This document shows positions 46,293 through 56,286 of a stretch of DNA of 64,000 nucleotides, one piece after another; position 1 is the stretch's first letter; every line of letters begins with the position of its first letter. This stretch comes from Cryptomeria japonica (taxonomy: Eukaryota; Streptophyta; Pinopsida; Cupressales; Cupressaceae), in the NCBI RefSeq assembly GCF_030272615.1, contig NC_081406.1, forward strand, positions 247,063,218 through 247,127,217, read 5' to 3'. The notes beneath the pieces are model-generated. The model did not search any database. It was not told where the DNA came from and saw nothing but the letters and a program-made list of their open reading frames with translations. The translations under genes and the position numbers were made by a program.

Positions 46293-49200
46293 CACACTAG
46301 AATTTCTAAGGGGTTTATTGGCATTATTAATCATTGCCAAAATTTTGGGGGAAGTTTTGTATGTATTATTTTGGAGAATTTTTGGTGAATTTGGAAAAGA
46401 AGAATTGCTTTTGGTTTTTCAAGAGATCTTTTGTGCAATTGTTCGTTGTGGTTCGCATATTGGGAGATTTCTTTGTTCGTTGTGGATTTGCATGGGCGAT
46501 TTCTAGATTGTGGTTGCATCTTCAATTGTTTTCTCAGTTTTAAGACCTTTCTTCTAATTTCCAGGTTGGAGAAATATTTCTTTTGTATTTGATTTAAATT
46601 CCATATCTTCTATTTTCGAAAAGAAAAGATTATCTTCTTCGTGTTTGGAAAATTGTCTTATGGGTTTTGGAAAGAAATTGGGAAATATTATAGTCAGAAT
46701 TTATATTTATTTATGTGGGGATTTTCCAATTTATTGCAGAGATTTATTAGTGTTTGAGCCTTTAGTGTATTGGAAGATTTGTTCTCTAAAAATTAATTCC
46801 CGAAACCTTGTTTTCAGTATATGAGAAATATTGGTTGATTTTGGGTTGTGAATTTGTGTCTGTGTTAATTTCCATGCTTGTATTAAATCATAATAAGTTT
46901 TCCATTGTGTGTGTAGCTGAATTATGAATCTTTTATTACCTGTGATCTAATTCTGAGTGTTGAGAAGTGTCGGCTTTTGAGTTTTTGTCAATCATGTCTT
47001 ATTATTTCTGTGTGAGAGGATTTTGGCCCTAAATTGGTTCTTGTTGAATTCTATTTCTTGCATGAGTTTTCTGTGTTTCTAAATCAATGTTCTATTGGTT
47101 GCTTATGAGAGTTGTGGTTTCAAATCTTGTTGAGGAATCTGTCTTTTACGAATGAATCTTTTGATTGGAGTTATTTATTTTGTTTGTGAGTGATATATGC
47201 CTCTTTTCGGATTTATTCAATTATATTGAACCTTGTTTTATGTTATGCGGAATTTGTTTATGTACTTTATATAATTTATGTCGCATTTTACTTATCTTTT
47301 AGATGCGCTATTTCTTTTTGTATAAGCGCTATATCATTTATTATATGCACTACACTGAGCGTCGTATGCGCCAAACTATTTATTGAATGCGCCATTTTGT
47401 ATTATGTAAGCGCTAATCTGTATTTTAAAAGCGTTGAAGTAATTGTTATATGCACTAACCTAATTTGTGAAAGTGTTGTTTAATTAAGTAAATGCGCACT
47501 AAAAGATTCAACATATGCGCTATTCTGGTGATTTTGATATTTGGATTATTTTAGGAATTTTGATTTTATTTTTGCCAGTCTATGTCAAACCAAAGACTTG
47601 ATTTTTGGACTTGAAATTATTGTGATGTTTTTTGTTTTTTTTCCAAAATGATTTATTGTTCCTTTGGATGGAATTTGTGATATTGTATATGATATGCTTT
47701 CTTGGAAATTATATTGTGCTTGAAATCAGATGATGGTTCAAATTGTTCTATGGGAACATTTGATTATGCATATTGTGGCATTTATGTGACATATCACAGG
47801 AGCATATTAGGGGAAGTGGCTTCCAATGGGTGTTTGGGTCGTTTCCAAGAGGGTTCCTTGTAAGGATGCTTGGAGGACTACCAGTAGACCTCATGGGAAT
47901 TTTTGTAAATAAGTGATAACCTTAATTAATTTGTTTAGGGGTTGGGTAGTATTCACATTAATAAGATAATAATATGTTTTGGTGCCCCACTCATAACCTA
48001 GAGTGCTAGTACAAGTTTAGGATGAGATTGGGAAGGCCTTGATGGCACGACTGTACTCCCTTGTCTTCATGAGAGGTTGAGTTGGTTCTGCATGAGTGTC
48101 ACCTACCTAGAGGTTCCACGTAAGGATGCTTGGAGTTCTAGTTGTCAACATGCGATGACACTTCTCCCTACATATGTGTCCTTGGTCTTAACCTTGTTTC
48201 ATGGAAGTCTCTGGCATTTGTCTTGTTTTATATTTGAGCCTATGTGTTGTGTTGATATTCTTGGGTTATGTTATTTGGTATTATTCTTTGGGAGTTAGGT
48301 GTCAGTCTAAGCTTAGTGTGTGTAGGGCCTTGTATCATTCTCCGGGCATGAGGGGTGGTTCCTTTTGGTTCCACATGGTCGGGTGGTTGATGCCTTTTCT
48401 TCCATTGGGATATTTTCTCTGCATTGGATGTTCGTGAACGTGTTGGATGCTTATACTATTCTACAGTTCTTGTACTATGAATTCTTGGAGCAATTGTATA
48501 TCACGGTTTTCTAATTTCAGCAGATGATGTATATTTATAATGATCACTTGTACATGATGTAATATGAATTATGACTTATGTAATGTTGATTAGGAAACAT
48601 TGATATTAGTATTGTTAGTTTAGGATTATTTAATGAATTGATATCTAATGAACTTATTGTGTTAGAAATGTTTTAAGGAATTTATATGATTACTATTCTA
48701 TGGTGGTAATGGTGAAATGAGTATTGGTGGTAGTAAGGAAAATTAGTCATAGATCATTGTTAGTTGTTATATATCACCTTAATGATGTTGCAATTAAGTA
48801 ATGACGTTATGATACCCTAGGGAAGAACCAAAATAGCATTTTCGAAAGAAAAAAATTTAATGAATTTTAATTTGAATGTCATTAAATTATTTTATTGAAT
48901 TAAATGCCACTTAATTAATAAAACAATGAAGCTTTTTATTTTACTTTATTAACTAAAGCACTAATATTAAATTAATTTATTAAAAACATTTACATTAATG
49001 TATTAACCAATAAAGCTTATATTTTTATTTATTTATAAAAAATTTTAATATAAATTTATTTATTTATAATAATAATATTAATTTATTACTAAAGTATGAA
49101 GGAACTAATATTCCAATACATGTATATATATATATATATATGTACACACACATAGATATATACATACATATTTTATTTTATTTTTAATACACACAAGAAA

Positions 49201-49755
49201 GAGTAATTAAATAATCTCATATTAAATATAAATAACACCCTTCAATAAACTTATAATCAGAAACTACTAATACAATAAAACATTAAACTCATATGCGAAA
49301 CAAAAGCAGACACAAACAACATACCAAGGACATCGGACAATTGCCTATGTGGCACTCCGATTAGGTTGACAAAAGGGCAAAAGACACTGCTCTAAAACCG
49401 AGAAAGGCTAAGGGTATGAATATCGAACCTTATGTTATCTCCCACGGCTTCCATCAAGATTATGTAGGCATGCTCAAACCTGAGAACTAGGTGGAGTCGA
49501 TGCCTTGTACCATCACCGAGAAAACATACATACATATATCCAACATTTATAGGCACACCGGTGGAGGAGAGTCGTGACATTCCGTGTCTCTCCGAAGTGA
49601 GTGATGGAAGACCATCCCCTCACACCCCATATAGACTCATACACATACATGAAAACGAGCACATGATATATCTCATACATAAAATAATTATGTCAGTTCA
49701 TGGTCAATACATAAGCATAAAATCTAACATCTAAACATCCAATGCAAAGGAAATT
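46275..49755. mobile_element. About 3.4-kb insertion in copy A flanked by 18-bp direct repeats; class unknown
   Basis: TCCAATGCAAAGGAAATT occurs at 46275-46292 and again, identically, at 49738-49755. The 3,445 bp between them break up what is otherwise the hairpin array of copy A. Without this segment and the nested retroelement, copy A shrinks to the size of copy C. There is no poly-A tail, no TG...CA ends and no recognisable protein; the frames at 46279-48437 are without family motifs. The segment has a short microsatellite at about 49122-49170 and a TATA-like CTATAAATG on the minus strand near 49545. The 18-bp repeats could be a long target duplication, or two members of the local array motif. 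Confidence 0.4.
47236..47524. repeat. Spaced ATGCGCTA-like motif array
   Basis: Variants of ATGCGC(T/C)A or AAGCGCTA recur about every 20-30 bp, for example at 47303, 47325, 47365, 47387, 47409, 47491 and 47515. The sequence between them is AT-rich. It lies in the unclassified insertion. Confidence 0.6.
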
Positions 49756-51480
49756 TGCTCTAGATCACCAGCAATGGAAGACAATTTCGCTTCAAAATTT
49801 AGGCAATGGAAGTTTATTGATTTCAATCTTCAAGTTAGATTCTCACCTTTCATGTCTTAAAATCATCACTTCTTCCATGCAAAATGTTTGCAATTGTCAT
49901 CAAATTGCCTTGGAAAGGTCTTCGCTCTAAAGATAAGGCAAAGGAAGCATTTTTTGCTCCAATCAAGGAGCAATGGAAATTATTCCATACTTGGCCAAAA
50001 ATTTTCTCCAAGGAGAAGATAATGGGAATGACTTCAAATTCGCTCCCCCATCGCTTCATATTTGAGTAATTTGCTATCTATGCACGTGGAGGAGTCGAAT
50101 ACACCTCAAAGAAGACTTTGCTAGCAATTTCACTTCTACCATTGGGCAAAGGAAGACAAATTCACTCCCAAGTAGGAGCAATGGAAGTGAAAATCGCTCC
50201 CAACTAGGAGCAATGGAAATAATTGCACTTTGGATACTTAGCTCAATCTCCTTCAATTTCCTTCATTCCATCGACTCAAACCTTAGTCTTTTAGCCATCC
50301 ATATGTGAAAACGTGTCAAATTGACCTCAAGGAATACCTTAGGAAGAGTTTCGCTCCTAACAAGGAGCAAAGGAAGTAAATTTCGCTCCCGTTAGGGAGC
50401 AAAGTAAATCTTCTCATACTTAATCAAATTTTGCCTCCCATTGCTTCAAGTGTATCGAATCAACTTAGAGGAAGGCTCTATAAGCAATTTGCTCCTAAGA
50501 AGGAGCAAAGGAACAAAAATTCGCTCCCAATAAGAAGCAAAGGAAATAATCTTCAAATTCATCCTCTAGCTTGATTTTGTCAATTACTTGTCGTTGCATC
50601 AATTTAGACCTTGAGATTTTACCTTCCTAGTGTGTGAATGTATCAAATTAGCATTGAGGAAGGCTCTAGAGAAAATTTCGCTCCTGGAAGAGAGCAAAGG
50701 AAGTGAAATTTGCTCTCACTAAGGAGCAATGGAAATAGCTCTCAAGTTGAAGCCTAACTCACTTTCACCCATCAATTTTAATTCCATCAAATTAAAGGCG
50801 TCATATCATGCTCAATATGGGGTCTTAGGATCAAATTTGCTCTCACTCAAGGGCAAAGGAAGTGGATTTTGCTCCAACTGAGGAGCAATGGAAGTGATTT
50901 TCACTCTGAGTCTTGAGCAATGGAAGGTCATCTCAAAATGCATCCTTGAACTCAATTTTATCAAATCTTATATCTTAATCTTGCTTCCATACATCAAAAG
51001 ACCTCAACTCTTACCTTGAATGTGATTTCGCCCTCAACCCAAGGCAATGGAAGGGAAATTCGGTCTAAAAAGAGGGCAATGGAAGTAATTTTCGCTCCTA
51101 CAAAGGAGCATGGAAGTGCCCCTTAAATGTAATCTCTTTCATTCCTTGGTTAAAACCATGATAGACTTCACTTCCTTTATGATCAAAATGATGTTTGAAC
51201 CCTCAAAACTCGCTCATTCCTCCAAATTCACTCAAGAAGTTCACATCGCTCTCAACTAAGAGCAATGGAAGAAGATTTCACTCCAACTAGGGAGCAAAGG
51301 AAATTGCCTATACACTTGACCTAACTCAAGGTTGATGATCATGCCTTGCACTATTTTCTCAAATTGAGACATCTCATGATGATTAAAGGTGATTTTGGTG
51401 ACTTGGGGATCTTAGAGAGGTTTTCGCTGAAGAAGCAATAGAAGCAAAATTCACTCCAACCAAGGAGCAAAGGGAATTTT
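49756..51480. repeat. 32-bp hairpin array of copy A (GCTCC-N-GGAGC)
   Basis: Short inverted repeats start at 50164 and 50196; 50353 and 50385; 50491 and 50523; 50680 and 50712; 50839, 50871 and 50903; 51030, 51062 and 51094; 51248 and 51280. Within each block the step is exactly 32 bp. Examples are GCTCCTAACAAGGAGC (50353-50368), GCTCCCGTTAGGGAGC (50385-50400), GCTCCTAAGAAGGAGC (50491-50506) and GCTCTCAACTAAGAGC (51248-51263). Stem bases change in pairs between copies. Filler is CAA(A/T)GGAAG followed by AAATTTC. Confidence 0.85.
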
Positions 51481-51729
51481 TTGGTACTTAGCCAAATTTT
51501 GCCTTCGAAAGCCACCTCGCACTATAACGTATATAAGTGACCTGGATGATAAAGGAAACAACTGCATTGTCGATTAGGTTTGATCTTGAAAGGTTCCTCC
51601 ATCAATACCTCTTTCTCTTTATGCTCAATTTTGACCTCTCCCTTTCACTATTTTGCCATTGCAGATCTTGGGCAATCGTGTTGACGACCATCTTAACCCT
51701 ACTCACTCAAACTTGCATGGGAGACGCTA

Positions 51730-51805
51730 GGCTGAGAGAGACTAGGACTTTAAAAAAAAGGGGAGTCCCCATTTTGATGGGGTGATGTGTGAAATGGTCA
51801 CAACA
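51730..51805 (-). promoter_or_regulatory. Terminal sequence of copy A with subterminal palindrome
   Basis: From the terminus the minus strand reads TGTTGTGACCATTTCACAC and then ATCACCCCATCAAAATGGGG. The CCCCAT/ATGGGG palindrome is present in all four copies of the family, about 25 bases from the end. Confidence 0.75.
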
Positions 51806-51810
51806 AATAC

Positions 51811-53796
51811 TAGTGTTCTGTTTTCACCCTTTGATATATAAAACAACTTGCCATGATTCTTGCGACATCCCTTTTCATTCACCTCTAGAAGTATAAAGGT
51901 TTAATATCTGTCAAAAGTTTAGTAAGACCTGGATGTCCAGATTAGGGTGCCGAGTGTACCTCCTTCCAAACTAATTTCGAAGGGTCTAGTACATACTTTC
52001 TTCCTCTATATCTCAAAAGTCCATCTAACTCAATGTTGAACCCTTGATATAACTGATTTCAAAGTCATAATCTGATATTAGCTTTAACCATCTTCTCTAG
52101 TGAACATTCAAATTAGGCTAGGTAAATATATATTTTTGGTGATCTGACCTAAGCTCAAATGGTTTTCCCATTAAGTAATGTCGCCACATCTAGAGAGCAT
52201 GCACAATAGCTGCAAGTTAAAGATCGTGGGGTGCGTAGTTCTGCTCATAGTTCTTCAACTTCCTTGGCTCATCAACAATTACCTGCCCTTTCAGCATGGG
52301 AACTCCTCCTAACCCCTCTACGGATGCACCTGTAACAACCTCAAAATGTCCTTCAGAATCTGGCACTTTCAGAATTTGCAATTGTTAACTTCTCTTCCAA
52401 ATGTTAAAAAGCTTCCCTTTGCAGTGTAGTGATATGTTGAGCTATTCATTATTACGAATTTTTTGTAATAGTCTATCAACCCCATAAACTTCTCACCTCT
52501 TGAACATTCTCAGAACAGGCCATTCTAGTATAGCTTTATTTTTTCCAGATCTACTGCTATTCCTTTAGTGGAAAATTGGAAATAATATTCCCTAAGTACT
52601 GTGCTTCAATCTGAAAAAAAAAAACCCTCTTGGATAACTTTCCACATAATTTGTGTTTCCGAAGTCAATGCAAGACTATTTGCAGGTGTTGGAAGTGTTC
52701 CTCCTCATTCTTAGAGTGGATTAGAATGTCATCAAGCAATACTAACTCAACTTGTCCAAGCAATCCCTAAACATACTGTTCATTACATTCATAAATGTTC
52801 TTGGGGTGTTGGTGAGCCCGAAAGTTAATATAACCAACTCATAGTGCCCATATTGTGTTCTAAAAACTGTCTTATGTATATCCCCCACTTCAAATCTCAG
52901 TTGATGATAGTTTAACTGCAAATCCATCCTGGAAATTACTACAGCCCCTTGCATTTGATCAAATAGATAATCATTTCTAGGTAAGGAATACTTATTTCTA
53001 ATAGTAACCTTCTTCATCATTTGGTAATCAATGCACGGGTGTAGAGTTCCATTTTCTTCTTTATAAATATTACTAGGGCTTCCCAAAGCGTTGCACTGGC
53101 TCAGATTGATTCTTTACTAAAAGTTCTTGCAACTATGCCTTTAACTCCATAAGCTCTATGGTTGTAATGTGATAAGGGACTTTGGATACAGGTTCAGCTT
53201 CTAGCACTAGATCAATGGAGAAGTCAAACCCTCTCTTAGGTGGTAATTTCGACATTTCTTCAAAAAATACATCTTGACAATCCCAAAGGTAAGGTTATCT
53301 TTCTACAAAAGATTCTTCCTTCTTATTGATTTTCATACCCTTTTCTTCGTTATGCATGGTCATTTCATACATCATCATATCACTTGATATATAACTTCCT
53401 CAAATTCCCTGAATTCTTCCATTTTGACCACAAACCCCTGACACCCTTTCCTATTGCTTCGTTTCAACTACATGTCAGAAATTTGCCGCACTTTAACTTC
53501 ATGTTGCATTCCTTGAAGGTGTACTCTATTTCCTAGATCAAACAAACATTCCAGTCTTGGAAAAGCAATCTACTTTGGCCTTATGGTTTACATAACCAAT
53601 TCATCCCTAGGTTCACATCATAAGAACCTATGGTTGCCACATACAACTTGAACTCTATGGTGAACCCTGAAAGTTCAACCCTGGCTTTAAACAAACACTG
53701 CTCTAGTCGAGCTCTCAACTGAAATTTCTTACAAAAAGCTCTCAAACAGTTTTCAATTATTTTCAATCCTATCTTAGCCTTTTTGTTTCCCTCCAA
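51811..53796 (-). pseudogene. Ty3/gypsy pol, first half: protease end, reverse transcriptase, RNase H, integrase zinc region
   Basis: In minus-strand order: a retropepsin C-terminal piece (53581-53796) with YDVNLGMNWL; reverse transcriptase (52742-53086) with CIDYQMMKKVTIRNKYSLPR, MDLQLNYHQLRF and GLTNTPRTFMNVMN. After a frame change comes the catalytic VLLDDILIHS (Asp-Asp codons within + 52728-52739). RNase H follows (about 52130-52370) with LKNYEQNYAPHDLQLAAIVH and WRHYLMGKPFEL, and its first catalytic Asp is Gly (VVTGASVEG). Last comes the integrase HHCC region (SGHPGLTKLL near 51930). Many stops and frame changes. The reading frame stops at the copy A insertion and resumes at 34201. Confidence 0.9.
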
Positions 53797-54928
53797 GTAG
53801 CTACCTCATCCAACAATTGATAAGCTTCTATATGACTTTGATATTGTCAAAGTAATTTCGGATCTCAAGGTACTTCTCCTTTACTGCTAACCAAACCTTA
53901 GTGGTATCTGTTGTCACAAAAGTTTGCACCTTTGTTGAGCTATCAACTCAGTAACGTCATGAAACATGGAAACAACCCCAAAGTGTGGGATCTTGCACAA
54001 TGGGTTTGAATCTTCGGAGAAGGCCGGTTTCCTTCTCAATCCAAGTGTAGGTGTTGAACCAACTCAACACTCCAAATTCTACTTCTAAATCTATCCTAAC
54101 AACTTGCAGAGGAAAAGGGGAGAAGGAAATGTTAAAATGAAAGGAGGTGATACACCAAGATAAGAGATGTTCCTCTCCCCACCCCGAAATGACACAAAGA
54201 ATAAATTGAAATACCCTGGAGATGCACAAACTTCAGTTGCGTGAAGGACCCCAAACGCATGTATGGAGGTTAGAATTTGTTGAGTGTCAAAGGGGAGAAG
54301 GTTTCCCACAAATCACACCAAGAAACAAGTTAACACAACATATACATGAGAGAAAGCCACAAAACATACACTTATAATGAAGGTAAGGAAACATACACAA
54401 CATGCATAAGTTGAAGAGAGGCAAGAATGATCATTTCAATTCATTCTCAGCCCAATGGCCAAACTTACAATTTCAAAAATGCAAGAAAATATACAAATCT
54501 TCAAAAGAAGTGAAAGAGCAACGAGTAGCTCAAGCCAATAGGGAGGGAAAGCTTTACAATGAGGCTTAACAGCCTATATATAGCAAACTAATCATAGAGG
54601 AGAGACCAGTAGTCAAGGACAGGAAGCCTTGACCCTGGCATGCATAGAAGAATGTCAGTCGGAGAAGGCAAGGAGGTGCACAGACCTGACATGGTGTGTA
54701 TGCAAGCAACTTGGCCATACCCTGACAAAGCAATCCCAAGAAGAAAAGTACTTCTAGAAGGTGGATTCCTTGACATTCCAAAGTCAAAGCATGCAATCTT
54801 GACTTGAAGGTCATCAAGTAACCATAAATAAGCATGGCCCTGGACTCCATCTGATGGCAATCCTACAAAAAAGCATTAAATGTGCCCTTGTAGCTCCATG
54901 AATGAAAGTAGACAAGTCGCAAGGGTTG
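53797..54928 (-). other. Degraded LTR/leader-like sequence upstream of gypsy pol
   Basis: A TATATATAGG box on the minus strand (about 54572-54581) is followed by leader-like AT-rich sequence with no gag domain. The overlapping minus frames at 53957-54309 and 54566-54860 do not resemble gag. It may be U3-R of an LTR into which copy C inserted; ends not found. Confidence 0.3.
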
Positions 54929-55728
54929 GTGCATGTTGATGTGCGTTTGTGACCACGCCCAACACAGAATAAAGATTCCCAACGGCTAACTTATCCTCTC
55001 TTGATCAAAGTCAAATGTATGCTAAGATTGCAAGATCATATTATGACTCCAAGGTTCCGACTGCGTACTAGCAACTTTTTGTGGATATAGGCTAGTGTGG
55101 TGATGTAGCTGGTAATCTAACGGGACTTACACACAGTTCGAAGAAGATTTAAACGAATTTATAACTTTCAAGGAGATTTTTCGCGAATGATTTGGCTATG
55201 AATGGCTCTTTTTAGGATTTTTCGATTGGAAAATGCTGAAAGTAAATGAGGAAGGGTTTAAGGAAAGCTACTCTAAATCTAGGAACTCAATAGATAGCAA
55301 TGTCTAGGATAGGATCAACCACACTTCACTTTGCCACATAGAGACAACTACATGAAGCGGGTGCAATCTTCAAGGGTTGTGTTTAAAAGATTTCAAATCA
55401 TCAATGAATACCATCAAAGAACAATATCCATTCAATAATTCAAACTAAATGCACACATAAAATGGCTCAGTCCAACCTTACACTGTTGATAACAATCAAA
55501 TATCAACAAAAGGTATGAGTATACAATCTTCTCCTTATAACACTGCAATCAACTTCGTTCACCTAAGTGCTTGAAATAAATCTACTCGAAGGAAAGTGAA
55601 ACCATGCAAGCTATGGAATGAGAAAAGTATACACCATCAAAGAACAATGTATTACAGTTTATCACTTCATTAGCTTATCACAACAATCTCATAAAATCTG
55701 CTCTATTTACAAATGAAGGGGTCACCCC

Positions 55729-55736
55729 CTTATATA
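55729..55736 (-). promoter_or_regulatory. TATA box in copy C
   Basis: TATATAAG on the minus strand, followed by GGGGGTGACCCC. It is 796 bp before the distal end, comparable to the spacing in copy A. Confidence 0.6.
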
Positions 55737-56286
55737 GGTCTCCAACCTTGATTACATGCAAACCCTAATTAAGGTTTGACCCAAAAGATTCCACACACAT
55801 GATGCAATAAGGTGGGAATAAACATTAATGACCCATTATGCCCATTACCAATTAATTACATTCCTACCAAAAATGGCGTCCACTGTGCATTAAATGCACC
55901 ACTTATTTCAAACTCGCCTAATGTGATAAATGCTTCATCATGCAATAAATCGCTTACTGTGCAATAAATGCACCATCACCTCCAAAATCGGTTGCATGCA
56001 AAAGATGCTCCACTACCTCATTAAGTATGATGGCTACCATGCATTTTTCCGCTACTTGGTCAAACATTCCAGCAATGAATGCGCCAATCCCTTATGCGGT
56101 CAAAAGATTCTCGTCCAAAAATGGATGACCACTATCTCGCTCATTAATGGCAAATGCAATTAATCTTGCAAGGCTAGTCTTCAATTCTCCTATGGAGACA
56201 CTTGGCACATTCTCCATCTGGAATTCCATCAAGGAAATATCTTCTTCGCACTTGGAGAAAAACTTCTCCCAATCTATCGTTGCTTC

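Larger units (their letters stand above)
34202..51810 (-). mobile_element. LTR-like copy A of the giant-LTR family (TSD GATAC/AATAC), inserted in gypsy integrase
   Basis: The element proper is 34207-51805. On the minus strand it begins TGTTGTGACC and ends CACATCAACA. The flanks are GATAC (34202-34206) and AATAC (51806-51810), a 5-bp duplication with one mismatch. The gypsy integrase reading frame continues across the two flanks, confirming the insertion point. Removing the nested 6.9-kb element and the 3.4-kb insertion leaves about 7.2 kb, nearly the size of copy C (7.08 kb). In minus-strand order it holds the subterminal palindrome, a 32-bp hairpin array, a long decayed frame, a TATA box and a distal segment of about 880 bp. 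No gag-pol, primer site or second LTR is seen. Confidence 0.85.

Noticed and set aside
49756..51480. CRISPR array (regular repeats with spacers)
   Set aside because: The spacing is regular, but repeats and fillers both vary, blocks are only two or three units, and the host is a plant nuclear genome with no cas genes.
34207..51805. Copy A as a full LTR retrotransposon with LTRs at both ends
   Set aside because: The two ends are different halves of one LTR-like unit, start type at 51805 and end type at 34207. Neither end type recurs internally as a second LTR.
54091..54309. Minus-strand frames at 53957-54860 as gypsy gag
   Set aside because: They lack the gag capsid motifs and zinc knuckle, overlap in several frames, and lie in leader-like sequence with a TATA box.
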